Shown here: piece by piece, positions 1 through 8,728 of the stretch
How positions within the stretch are numbered: the first letter of the stretch is position 1
How the letters are laid out: every line of letters begins with the position of its first letter
Assembly: GCF_900101765.1 (NCBI RefSeq)
Contig: NZ_LT627735.1
Coordinates: 1,838,001 to 1,902,000 of the forward strand
DNA length: 64,000 nt
Reading direction: 5' to 3'
From: Nonlabens sp. Hel1_33_55
Lineage (GTDB): Bacteria; Bacteroidota; Bacteroidia; Flavobacteriales; Flavobacteriaceae
Translations under genes and position numbers: made by a program
Notes under the pieces: generated by a model
What the model saw: only the letters and a program-made list of their open reading frames with translations
The model's database searches: none
Told to the model about the DNA's origin: nothing

Positions 1-2569
1 CATTTTCCCATTCATAAAACCAAGTTCCAGGAGTTGGATCAAATGTTAGCAACAATTCTCCTGCCGTAGTTTCACGGTTACCTCTTACGGCAAATGGATC
101 GTCAATGACGTTTCTCAATCTTCCAGGTGCACCGGTATCACTAGGCATTGCCTCAACTAATGGTTTTTGATACAAAAAGTTGGGAGCTATTTGCCAATCG
201 CCCATGGTGTATGTAAAACCTGTTAGGAAGTTGGACATATTACCGCTACCGATATCCTTAAGTCTCCAGCCTGTAAAGGTTTGAGTTTGATCAGCTCCAC
301 CTTGGGCAACTAATCCATTAACGCCACCTTGCGCATACCAATTGATTTTTCCACCTTGATAGGTGACTTTGGCTTTTGCACCCCAATTATCACTTGATTT
401 TACTTTATCCTGAAATACAGTATAGTTTCCTGGCTCTCCTTTTACGTCCTGATAGGTCAATCCGTTTAATGGACTTCCAGCCCAAATACCACCCAACATG
501 AATCCGAATTTTCCAACCTCTTTTTCGAGCACTAATGTTGCTCTTTCAGTAGGGAATGGTGGAATAATACCACTACGTAATTGGTTAGGATTAAGCTCTC
601 TTCTACCATCATCTCCTAGAATAATTTCAGTTTCGACATCTCTGTGATAGATTCCCGTTACATCTATGCCAGATACATTTCTTCTGTATTTAAAGAGTGA
701 GGTTGGATTTCCACCCCACCATAATTGTGGTCCAAAAGCGGCTTTTGCTCCATCCAAAACTCCTTTACCATCAATCTCGACTCCTAAAAACTCACCACCA
801 TAAATATCTAAGTTTGGTCCGTAGTTTGCTTCTGGATATAACCCAAAGAAATCCCCTTCATAACCCCAGTGGTAATGGCCTGTTCTGTAAAAACCACGAA
901 GATCAAAGTCCTTTGCATTCCATTCAAACTCGGCATTGTAAACGTTCACTCTATTTACATCGTCAATAACAACGCGTTGGTTGGTATTATCAAGTGTGAC
1001 AACCGGTCTTGCTCTATTTTCATAGAAGATTTCATTGATTGGGTTTTGAGCAACCCTTCCAATTACGTTGAAGTTTACTTCTGCCCTCATGTTCGCTGAA
1101 GGTTTTCCTTCAACTCCAATAAAATAAGATTGCATATGATCAAAACCTAATTCATCTGGGAATGCATTGGAATCAGGATCTGCTGTTTCAGGCGTCGTAA
1201 TTAAAGAACCTCCTGTCGTAAATGTTGTAAATCTTGCCGACAAATTACTGATCGCCAATTTAGGGCCACTGCCTCCACCACCTAAGGCAGCTGCATCACC
1301 ACGCGCTCTCAAAACTGCATCCATAATACTTATGCTGTCAAAGTAATTTTGCATCTTCTCTAGATTCATTCCATCAGCATATGGGTCTAATTGATGTACC
1401 TCCTTTAAAGCATAGTATGCAGCACGTGGATACAATTCATAAAGACCTCTTTCATTGGAATATCCTTTAGCAGCAATTCCAAACCACTCTTCATTCATAT
1501 TTTTTGAAGTCCCATCAGTGTCCATGGCATAACCACCACTCAACCAACTGGCCTCTGTATTATGAATATCTAAATCTTCAGTTTGTCCACGTTTCCACCA
1601 TCCATCGCTAAATTGAAAAGTAAATCCTCCTATGGAGTTTTCAGCTTTACCTAAACCAGCCGCGTTCTCATAAATTTCTTTCCAGTTATTAAACATGTAA
1701 TAGGCCTGCATCTTTTGATCTTCCTTATTGTCAAGTGCATTGAACGCATCAGAACCAAATTCTGAAAACATCAATGGTTTACCCAACTCATTTTTAACTC
1801 TGTCAAAAGCATCTGCAAAAGAAACCCCACGATACATGTTTGTTGCGTATATATCTATGTCTGTACAATATTCTGCCACTAGATCCAGATAAAGTAAGTC
1901 ACCATTACAAATAGCTACGGGATGTTGAGAATCCAACTTCTTCATTTCAAGAACGGCATCATTAAAAGTTTTGTACATAGCTCTAGCCCTAGTGATTACA
2001 GTACCTTCAGTTTCAATTGGAATATCCTCAGTTTCTGCACCACCCCAGGAAAGTCCGTAATTATTTTCATTTCCTAGCATGAATAACAATAATCCAGGGA
2101 CATTTTTAAAGTCTTCAACCATGCTTTTTGTTTCCCTCATCAACAACTCCCTAGTTGCTGGATCATCATACTCTGTATTTGGGACCCATACTCCATCTAT
2201 TGTCAATCCATAACGTCCAAAAGAGTGATTGATCATGGTGTAAATACCATAGTTCTCATAAATGTATTGAACCCATTTTGGTTGCATACCCACATAGACA
2301 CGAATAGTATTTACACCCATGTTTTTGAGAAGACCCATTTCGCTATCTAGGGCTGCTCTTATAAAATCATCAGATTCTGCCCAGAAGTTGTAGGAATAAT
2401 TTCTACCAATTGGAACATAATCCCAATTCATACCGTTGATAATAAAAGGTTTTCCATCGACTATCAATGTCTGACCATTTAAATCATCCATTATTGACAC
2501 TTTCTGTACCTGCGAGTAACCCGCAAAAAATGAAAACATCAGTAAAATGCTAAATAGAATATTCTTCAT
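1..2569 (-). CDS. Secreted GH2/GH5-like TIM-barrel glycoside hydrolase with long beta-rich C-terminal region (C-terminus cut off)
   Basis: An open frame runs from the ATG at 2569 off the window start, giving 856 codons without a stop. Residues 1-19 form a signal peptide. Residues about 30-400 look like a clan-A (GH2 TIM-barrel/GH5-like) catalytic domain. The acid/base is probably Glu168 in LGNENN and the nucleophile Glu270 in MFSEFGSD, about 100 residues apart as expected for a retaining enzyme. After a Gly-rich linker (about 405-412, GGGGSG) comes at least 440 residues of beta-rich, aromatic-rich sequence resembling an outer-membrane barrel or a large carbohydrate-binding module. It lies downstream of the triple-tyrosine regulator on the same strand, which suggests a polysaccharide-utilisation locus continuing beyond the window. 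The substrate is not readable. The catalytic domain is fairly sure; the nature of the tail is not. Confidence 0.8.
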   Translation of the reverse strand, partial: MKNILFSILLMFSFFAGYSQVQKVSIMDDLNGQTLIVDGKPFIINGMNWDYVPIGRNYSYNFWAESDDFIRAALDSEMGLLKNMGVNTIRVYVGMQPKWVQYIYENYGIYTMINHSFGRYGLTIDGVWVPNTEYDDPATRELLMRETKSMVEDFKNVPGLLLFMLGNENNYGLSWGGAETEDIPIETEGTVITRARAMYKTFNDAVLEMKKLDSQHPVAICNGDLLYLDLVAEYCTDIDIYATNMYRGVSFADAFDRVKNELGKPLMFSEFGSDAFNALDNKEDQKMQAYYMFNNWKEIYENAAGLGKAENSIGGFTFQFSDGWWKRGQTEDLDIHNTEASWLSGGYAMDTDGTSKNMNEEWFGIAAKGYSNERGLYELYPRAAYYALKEVHQLDPYADGMNLEKMQNYFDSISIMDAVLRARGDAAALGGGGSGPKLAISNLSARFTTFTTGGSLITTPETADPDSNAFPDELGFDHMQSYFIGVEGKPSANMRAEVNFNVIGRVAQNPINEIFYENRARPVVTLDNTNQRVVIDDVNRVNVYNAEFEWNAKDFDLRGFYRTGHYHWGYEGDFFGLYPEANYGPNLDIYGGEFLGVEIDGKGVLDGAKAAFGPQLWWGGNPTSLFKYRRNVSGIDVTGIYHRDVETEIILGDDGRRELNPNQLRSGIIPPFPTERATLVLEKEVGKFGFMLGGIWAGSPLNGLTYQDVKGEPGNYTVFQDKVKSSDNWGAKAKVTYQGGKINWYAQGGVNGLVAQGGADQTQTFTGWRLKDIGSGNMSNFLTGFTYTMGDWQIAPNFLYQKPLVEAMPSDTGAPGRLRNVIDDPFAVRGNRETTAGELLLTFDPTPGTWFYEWEN

Positions 2570-2863
2570 GTGGTAAGTTGTTTTAGCGTTAGTAAAAATT
2601 AAATCTCTCAATATTGGTTTTTGAGCAATGAGTTCAATAGTTGAGTTGTATAAAGATAGCTTTAGCATAATTTTAAGAACAAATATGCACCACAACAAAA
2701 ATCATACAAAAGAAAAATGCTGTAGTGATACTCTAAAAATAGCACACTTTAAATATATATATCGAATAAAGAGCGTAATAAAATTAAAGAGTCTCTAATA
2801 AAATTCTAAAAATCTAAATAATGTTGTGGTGATGTTGAGTTGAAATTCAACAGAAGTTCTGGT
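2570..2863. other. Intergenic region between regulator and glycoside hydrolase
   Basis: A very AT-rich 294-bp stretch separates the regulator stop from the hydrolase start. I see no ORF, tRNA, palindrome copy or clear TAnnTTTG box. It presumably carries the hydrolase promoter and the regulator's operator, but neither could be recognised. Confidence 0.5.
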
Positions 2864-5650
2864 TTATATCTCAACAATGTAGCTTGTAAGACTTTCTTCT
2901 CGCGATAAATCCATTTTTTTACGCAAACGATATCGCTTTATTTCAACGCTTCTAGGAGATATATTTAATAACGGAGCGATTTCTTTTGAAGTTAAATTCA
3001 GTCTTAAATACACACACAATCTCAAGTCACCAGAAGTAAGGTTTGGATGTTTATCTTTAATCTTTTTGAAGAAATTCTTGTCAGCGTTATTAAAGGCTTC
3101 CTCGAACGCAATCCAATCTTGTTTGCTGTTCAAATTCTTGTCCAGCATTTTTTTCAATGACTTTGACTCGTTGGTAGTAGGCAGCGCTTCTAGCTCTCCT
3201 CGCAATTGATTGAGGCTCTCATTTTTCCTAATCATTGCCATTGTTTTGATCGCTAAATCACGATTTCTCGATTCAATGTCAGAATTGAGCTGTTTGTTTT
3301 TTAATTCGGCTATATCTTTTTGACTTTGTAATAGATCAAGCTCCATTTGTTGCCGTTGCTTCTCTAGCTCATAATCTCTTTTTCTATTGTAATACCATCT
3401 GAAAATCCGGCTTAATAAGAAAACCAAACCAATAATCAGGAATACATAAATTACAATAGCAACTTTAGATAAATAAAAAGGTGGGTTTATAGTGAATTGA
3501 AAACTAGATTCATCTTCTGCTTCAATGCCATTAATAACCGCTCTTATTCTAAAATTGTAATCACCATAACCTAAGTTTTCAAATAAAACAGAACCCTTCT
3601 CAAAAGGTTGGGACCAATTATCATCGTTGTTACCCTCAAGGATATATTGATATTTTAAATCACTGAATACATCATAGTCAGTAGTGTAAAAGAAAAATTC
3701 AATGGTACTTGTTGAGGGTTGTAGGCTATTAGGCTCTTGAAGTTGGAGTAACCTGTCCTCTCTTTTTCTGCTTTTTACCAATACCTTGCTAATTCTAATC
3801 TCATTGTTATTTTCTATCAAGTCTTTCCCTTCTAATATCAGGTAGCCTTGAGAAGTTGATATCAAATAATTTTGATTGGGTAACTGGATAAGGCTTTCAT
3901 AACCTTTTGTTTCTGACCTATTGTAGTGAGGTATAAAAATGTTACTTGATTCATAAGAATCATTAATTGGTTCCTTGCTGAATTGCGTTAAAGACTTGTC
4001 AGAAAACATCCAGAATGAATCTTCTTTAGTTTTAATCATCTTGCCAGATGTATATCCATTACTATCAATCTGGGAGGACATAAATTCATTACGTATGAAT
4101 TTATCAGTGCCTTTTGACTTAACGTAAATCCCTCGAGAATTCGAATAAACAATATCACCACCAAGTTGTATAACATCAGAATTGATTCCAATACCAACTG
4201 ATTCTATAATTTTAATAGCGTTTACACTTCTAAAGTCGTCATCGACAAGAATTTCATAAAGTCCTTTATACTCATGGCCTACATATATAGTATTGTCGTC
4301 AACAACAATATCCTTTGAACTAATATCAAATCCTGCTACTTTATTTCTTTGTATCCATTCACCATTAATATTTTCTAACACATACAACCCAGTGTAATTG
4401 CCTTGAATTAAAAGATTGGGTTGATTTACTAAAGGCTGGATATCCCAAGTCCCAGCTTCACCTTCAATTTTGGTAGCAGTAGTACCATTAATAACAAACG
4501 TTCCCAAATTGTGAGCGCAAAACAGCGTGCCCTCTATATTCCTTAAATTCCAGACCTGACCATTAGTACCTTCTACAAATTGAAACTGCTCGCTGCCAGG
4601 CGGTTTTACATACAAACCTTGATTAGAGCCTAGATACAAATAGTCTTGGTAATAAATCGCATCATAGATAGTTCCCAATTTACCCGTACGATCAATAAAG
4701 GTTTTGATAGTGGAAGTAACGTTGATATAATCAATGCCGTTATCAAGTCCTAACCACAAGTTTTGATCTCTATCTAAAAAGACAGATAGAACGGTGTTAT
4801 TTGACAACCCATTAGATTGATTAATTTGATATTCAATTGCTCCTTGATCATCAATTACAAGTAGTCCATTAGATATAGTTCCTAGTGCAAAACCACCATC
4901 CGGTAAAGTCACACTTGAATAAACTGTAACAGATTGTGAGAATTGGTTGGTGGAAATAATTTTTGGAATACCATCTTCTAGTTTATAAAGTGTATTGACA
5001 TCTGTCACAAATGACAAACCGACATCTGTTTCGCTCATCCCAATAATAGCTCCGTCAATAGCCTCTTGACTTACAATAAGTCTGGGCTCACCACTTATGA
5101 TCTGGTAAAGACCTTTATCAGATGCGTGAAAGAAAATTTGATTGCCAACCTTAAATAATTTGGTAATGCCTTCCATTTCAACTACCATTTTCAAGGTATT
5201 TTGAAGCGGATCGAAAGCGTAAATGCGGCTTAAGGATTGAATTAAAAGAATTGATTCACTGGACACAAGGTTCCAGAATTGCTCATCTTCCATTAGGGAA
5301 ACTTGCAAATCCTCTACAATGGATTTGTAAGTTAAGGTACCATTCGCCTGTTTTTCCCAATACCCAAAATCCATATAGGCTCCAGAGTAAAGCCTACCGT
5401 CGTGCCATGCGACAGATCGCATGATACTCTCATTGGGAGTTGGATACAGATTCCACTGCTCTCCATTGTACTCTAGAAGACCTTGATTATTGGCAAAATA
5501 CATTTTGCGATCTGCAGATTGCGCGACCATCCAGTTCTGGTTCTCTGCACCGTAGGCAGCAGGCGAGAAATTGCGAATGGGTGGCAATTCTTGACTTTGT
5601 ACCGTCAAAAAGCTACAGCAAAAACAACATAGAAATAAAAATACCTTCAA
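2864..5650 (-). CDS. Triple-tyrosine-motif (Y_Y_Y) transmembrane regulator with LuxR-type HTH
   Basis: A 928-residue membrane-bound transcription regulator. In order it shows a signal peptide (1-19, ending VQSQ), a periplasmic beta-propeller of short repeats (about 25-640), a Y_Y_Y domain (about 650-725, with YQYILEGNNDDNWSQ and YGDYNFRIRA), one membrane helix (about 729-751), a cytoplasmic coiled coil (about 755-800) and a C-terminal LuxR/GerE-like HTH (about 868-925, LTSKEIAPLLNISPRSVEIKR, shown here as two joined motifs LTSKEIAPLLN and ISPRSVEIKR). It has no histidine kinase or receiver domain, so periplasmic sensing is coupled directly to DNA binding. Family members sit beside polysaccharide-utilisation loci, and the neighbouring glycoside hydrolase fits that role. 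The inducing glycan is unknown. Confidence 0.88.
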   Translation of the reverse strand: MKVFLFLCCFCCSFLTVQSQELPPIRNFSPAAYGAENQNWMVAQSADRKMYFANNQGLLEYNGEQWNLYPTPNESIMRSVAWHDGRLYSGAYMDFGYWEKQANGTLTYKSIVEDLQVSLMEDEQFWNLVSSESILLIQSLSRIYAFDPLQNTLKMVVEMEGITKLFKVGNQIFFHASDKGLYQIISGEPRLIVSQEAIDGAIIGMSETDVGLSFVTDVNTLYKLEDGIPKIISTNQFSQSVTVYSSVTLPDGGFALGTISNGLLVIDDQGAIEYQINQSNGLSNNTVLSVFLDRDQNLWLGLDNGIDYINVTSTIKTFIDRTGKLGTIYDAIYYQDYLYLGSNQGLYVKPPGSEQFQFVEGTNGQVWNLRNIEGTLFCAHNLGTFVINGTTATKIEGEAGTWDIQPLVNQPNLLIQGNYTGLYVLENINGEWIQRNKVAGFDISSKDIVVDDNTIYVGHEYKGLYEILVDDDFRSVNAIKIIESVGIGINSDVIQLGGDIVYSNSRGIYVKSKGTDKFIRNEFMSSQIDSNGYTSGKMIKTKEDSFWMFSDKSLTQFSKEPINDSYESSNIFIPHYNRSETKGYESLIQLPNQNYLISTSQGYLILEGKDLIENNNEIRISKVLVKSRKREDRLLQLQEPNSLQPSTSTIEFFFYTTDYDVFSDLKYQYILEGNNDDNWSQPFEKGSVLFENLGYGDYNFRIRAVINGIEAEDESSFQFTINPPFYLSKVAIVIYVFLIIGLVFLLSRIFRWYYNRKRDYELEKQRQQMELDLLQSQKDIAELKNKQLNSDIESRNRDLAIKTMAMIRKNESLNQLRGELEALPTTNESKSLKKMLDKNLNSKQDWIAFEEAFNNADKNFFKKIKDKHPNLTSGDLRLCVYLRLNLTSKEIAPLLNISPRSVEIKRYRLRKKMDLSREESLTSYIVEI

Positions 5651-5707
5651 GAAACAGTTTTGTCTAAAGCTAAGACAAATCTTAATATTTCAAGGTATTG
5701 GCAGATT

Positions 5708-6475
5708 CTACTGATTAAAACCTCTCAATTTAATGGCGGTCAGTACTTTCTTAGTATAAAGCGGGAAATCTGCATTTTGAATCCAACTATAATAACCTGG
5801 TTCAGATTCGAGAACATCGACAATTCGTTTTCCTTTATGCTTGCCAAAATTGAAGCACTCCTCACCTTTTTCATTATAGGCGAGCATTCCTGCAAAATCA
5901 ACCGGCTTGCGCCTGGTAGAAAATTCGGCTAGGGATTTCATGTCATTGTCAAGTTCTGGATAGCGATCCAATTGCCCTTTTAAAACTTCATAAGTTGCGA
6001 TTGTATCTGCCTCTGCGCTGTGAGCATCAGTAAGATCTTTGTCGCAATAGAATTTGTAAGCCGCGACGAGTGTGCGCTGCTCCATTTTATGGAATATATT
6101 CTGAATGTCGATCGCGTTACGATTTCCCATTTCAAAATCAACACCGGCACGCAGCATCTCTTCAGCGAGTAGTGGTATGTCAAAGCGATTGCTATTAAAA
6201 CCAGCCAGGTCAGAATCCTTTATAATATTGTTTACCTCACGTGCAAGCTCCTTGAAAGTAGGCTCATCTTTGACCATATCATCTGTGATACCATGAACAG
6301 CAGTCGTTTCTGCAGGAATTGGAACCGTAGGATTTACTCTGTAAGTGAACGTTTTTTCAGCTCCATCAGGAAAAACCTTGTGAATGGAAATCTCAACAAT
6401 TCTATCTTTTGAAATGTTGGTGCCAGTGGTTTCAAGATCAAAAAAACAGATGGGTCGGTTAAGGTTGAGTTTCAT
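5708..6475 (-). CDS. DnaQ-like 3'-5' exonuclease (DEDDh) with C-terminal DUF3820-like segment
   Basis: A 255-residue exonuclease of the DnaQ/RNase T fold. The metal ligands are visible: Asp13 and Glu15 in FDLETTG, Asp99 in NSNRFD, and His152 and Asp157 in DAHSAEAD, making it a DEDDh enzyme. The last about 55 residues (FNFGKHKGKRIVDV ... YYSWI) form a DUF3820-like tail often fused to such exonucleases in Bacteroidota. It is monocistronic, with 57 bp to the upstream regulator. It is probably a repair or proofreading-type exonuclease; whether it is the replicative epsilon subunit cannot be told from sequence alone. Confidence 0.88.
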   Translation of the reverse strand: MKLNLNRPICFFDLETTGTNISKDRIVEISIHKVFPDGAEKTFTYRVNPTVPIPAETTAVHGITDDMVKDEPTFKELAREVNNIIKDSDLAGFNSNRFDIPLLAEEMLRAGVDFEMGNRNAIDIQNIFHKMEQRTLVAAYKFYCDKDLTDAHSAEADTIATYEVLKGQLDRYPELDNDMKSLAEFSTRRKPVDFAGMLAYNEKGEECFNFGKHKGKRIVDVLESEPGYYSWIQNADFPLYTKKVLTAIKLRGFNQ

Positions 6476-6557
6476 TTTGGTTATTTATTTTGGCTACTTT
6501 TAAAGGCTTGATGCTATTCAAATGATTTTTAATTGTGAGATCGATTGATAAATAGTT

Positions 6558-6573
6558 TGCTTTCGCGAAAGCG
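6558..6573. repeat. Palindrome copy 1 (intergenic, TGCTTTCGCGAAAGCG)
   Basis: This copy of the recurring palindrome has a perfect 14-bp core, GCTTTCGCGAAAGC, and differs from the 16-mer only at the first base. It lies in the 197-bp gap between the divergent exonuclease gene and a small secreted-protein gene. Confidence 0.95.
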
Positions 6574-6672
6574 TACTCCACCAAAACCTCTCACCACTAT
6601 TCAGGTTTTTAAACCTTTACAAAGATAACGGGTCTATTTGCTATATTGCAGTTAGCGCCAAAAAGATCCACA

Positions 6673-7065
6673 ATGAAAAACATCATCGTCTGTTTTCTAT
6701 TAATCTCCCAACTCATAGTCGCACAGGAAAAACCAAAAGAAACCGAAACAGCAACGGCAGAAAACACCGTCGAACTTAATACAACTTATTACAGTTTACC
6801 TAGCGGCGAGGTACTCACCGACTCTGGCCTGATCTATGTTACTGTTGGAAGTATGACGGGTTATTTGAGTGAATTCGAATTATTTTTTAGAAATCATCTC
6901 ATCGACACTTATAACATAGGATACAAATTTTACGGTTGTTCCGTTACTGGATCTGAACTTGCGGAAATGACTAAAAGAAACAACGATATAAAAGATGTTT
7001 ACGGTGAAAATTTTCTGAGCGTAGAGCGATCCAAAGCAAAAGAACTATTTGATAAAGGAATATAA
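6673..7065 (+). CDS. Small exported protein of unknown function
   Basis: A 130-residue protein not recognised as a named family. I chose the ATG at 6673 over the in-frame one at 6646 because it starts directly with a signal peptide (MKNIIVCFLLISQLIVAQ), whereas the upstream start would add nine charged residues in front of it. The mature part is Thr/Glu-rich and then contains a compact segment including YNIGYKFYGCSVTG. The stop overlaps the next start (TAATG), so the two genes are translationally coupled and probably act together in the periplasm or envelope. Confidence 0.72.
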   Translation: MKNIIVCFLLISQLIVAQEKPKETETATAENTVELNTTYYSLPSGEVLTDSGLIYVTVGSMTGYLSEFELFFRNHLIDTYNIGYKFYGCSVTGSELAEMTKRNNDIKDVYGENFLSVERSKAKELFDKGI

Positions 7066-7442
7066 TGAGGCTTTTACTACTGACTTTTTTCATGTTATTC
7101 GCAACTAGCGATCAAGAACCTGATGGAATTGAAATAAGCGTGCGGCCAGAACATAAGAAAATCGTATACGTGGCTACTAATATTACTGACGAGCCACTTG
7201 ATTTATTCTTCAAGGTACAAAGTGATGGTTTTAGAAGACGAGCAGATCGCCCTATTATTGCTACTATTCCGGCAAAATCATCCAAGGATCTGTTGACGCT
7301 GATTCCTAAAAAGGACGCAGATACTACACACACTTATATTGCAGTCGTCACTAAGCCACAGGATAATATTCAAATAAGAAAAACCGATTCTCTAGGACGT
7401 CAGATAAGACGTATTGAGCCTGATAGTTTGAAATCTAATTAA
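7065..7442 (+). CDS. Small exported hypothetical protein coupled to the gene upstream
   Basis: A 125-residue protein that begins inside the TAATG overlap with the preceding gene. It has a short hydrophobic N-terminus (MRLLLLTFFMLFATS), which is either a signal peptide or an anchor, followed by a beta-rich segment (RPEHKKIVYVATNITDEPL) reminiscent of small Ig-like folds that bind or stabilise other exported proteins. No family is recognised. Its stop overlaps the stop of the convergent flippase gene by 4 nt. Confidence 0.68.
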   Translation: MRLLLLTFFMLFATSDQEPDGIEISVRPEHKKIVYVATNITDEPLDLFFKVQSDGFRRRADRPIIATIPAKSSKDLLTLIPKKDADTTHTYIAVVTKPQDNIQIRKTDSLGRQIRRIEPDSLKSN

Positions 7443-8728
7443 TCGGTAAGTAACTCTTTGCGCAACATCACTAGTATAACCGCGAGATAGATCACGTAGC
7501 TCGCAAGATGTGCCATAACCACACCTTCACTACCATAGGTTCTAATTAGAAAATAATTGGCTACATAAAAAGATGCCAGGCTTACAACCTCTGCAATGGC
7601 ATATCTTTTCAAGTCATTGATTGCTATAAAACGGAAGGCCAGCACCGTTGTCACCACTTTCACAAAATCACCAGCAAGTTGCCATTTAAACATAGGCAGC
7701 ATTCCTGTAAATTCTTCTGAAAAGAGATAAGTCACGATTAGGTCTCTACTTAAATAGATCGCTATAAGTCCCAATGAAACAGGAATCAAAATTGTTTTAT
7801 AAAAATGGAAAGCTGTGGCGCGATAGTTCTGGTGAGAGGCATCTTTACTCAACCGAGGTAAAACATACAGACTTACTAATGTGGTCACGAACATCATGTA
7901 ATAGCCAGAGATACGTTGCAAACCTTCCCAATTCCCAGCGGTTACATCACCTAATGTAGAACGTACATCTTGTCTTACCGCAATAAAGGTTACTGGTATG
8001 AGCAAGGCGCTCAATAAAGCCATACTACTATAACTCATCAATGGTTTGAAACTGGAAATCGAAAATCCACCAGTCAGCAAACTTTTAAGTGAAATGTCCT
8101 TTTTCAATCTCCACCAGATGGTCATAGCAATGATGCATTGAATGACTGGCGTTACAACAATTGCAATCAACGCTCCATCTAACAAATAATTGGTTATCAA
8201 AATCACACTGGCTGCAAAAACAATCAGGTTGACTATAATATTGATAATCACAAACCGCTTATACCACTCAAAACCCTGCAACAAAGTACTAATCATGGTA
8301 AACAGAACATAAAAGGGCATTGTGATCGCAAGACCTCTGAAAACAAAACTATAGCTGCGGTCCAGGCCTATTAGATAGGCATCAAGTTGTGTTGCAGTGA
8401 AGAATACTAAGATCCCGATTATAAGTGTGGTGATCAAGGTAGCGATCCAGGCTGTAGAGAATATAGATTTGAGTTCTGCTGCTTCTGATTTATGCTGTGC
8501 CGCATAGCGTACCAGACCATTCTCCATTCCCAAAACGCTGAAGCTCTGTAGACCCTGAAAAAAATTGCGGAAATTCCCCATCACTGCCATTCCCGTGGTA
8601 CCAAGAAAATTGGCGATAACCCATGACATCACGGCACCAGTTCCTATACGTATGACAATATGAATGGAATTAAATCCAGCTACCTTAAGCAATAGGTTGC
8701 GATTGAAGTATCGCAGCAACTGCCTCAT
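7439..8728 (-). CDS. Polysaccharide/O-antigen flippase (Wzx/WzxE-like)
   Basis: A 429-residue integral membrane protein with about 12 hydrophobic segments, the usual size and layout of the MOP/PST flippase superfamily. The N-terminal part (NFLGTTGMAVMGNFRNFFQ ... ENGLVRYAAQ) resembles O-antigen translocases of the WzxE type, which move undecaprenyl-linked oligosaccharide across the inner membrane. Its start overlaps the aminotransferase stop by 4 nt, so it is last in a surface-polysaccharide operon. The transported glycan is unknown. Confidence 0.85.
   Translation of the reverse strand: MRQLLRYFNRNLLLKVAGFNSIHIVIRIGTGAVMSWVIANFLGTTGMAVMGNFRNFFQGLQSFSVLGMENGLVRYAAQHKSEAAELKSIFSTAWIATLITTLIIGILVFFTATQLDAYLIGLDRSYSFVFRGLAITMPFYVLFTMISTLLQGFEWYKRFVIINIIVNLIVFAASVILITNYLLDGALIAIVVTPVIQCIIAMTIWWRLKKDISLKSLLTGGFSISSFKPLMSYSSMALLSALLIPVTFIAVRQDVRSTLGDVTAGNWEGLQRISGYYMMFVTTLVSLYVLPRLSKDASHQNYRATAFHFYKTILIPVSLGLIAIYLSRDLIVTYLFSEEFTGMLPMFKWQLAGDFVKVVTTVLAFRFIAINDLKRYAIAEVVSLASFYVANYFLIRTYGSEGVVMAHLASYVIYLAVILVMLRKELLTD

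Noticed and set aside
697..1099. Two plus-strand ORFs (697-969 and 869-1099)
   Set aside because: They lie antisense within the glycoside hydrolase gene, lack a recognisable product and have shadow-type composition.
6601..6660. A promoter (TATCTTTG on the minus strand) for the exonuclease gene
   Set aside because: It lies about 150 nt from the exonuclease ATG without a TTG at proper distance; kept out as too weak.
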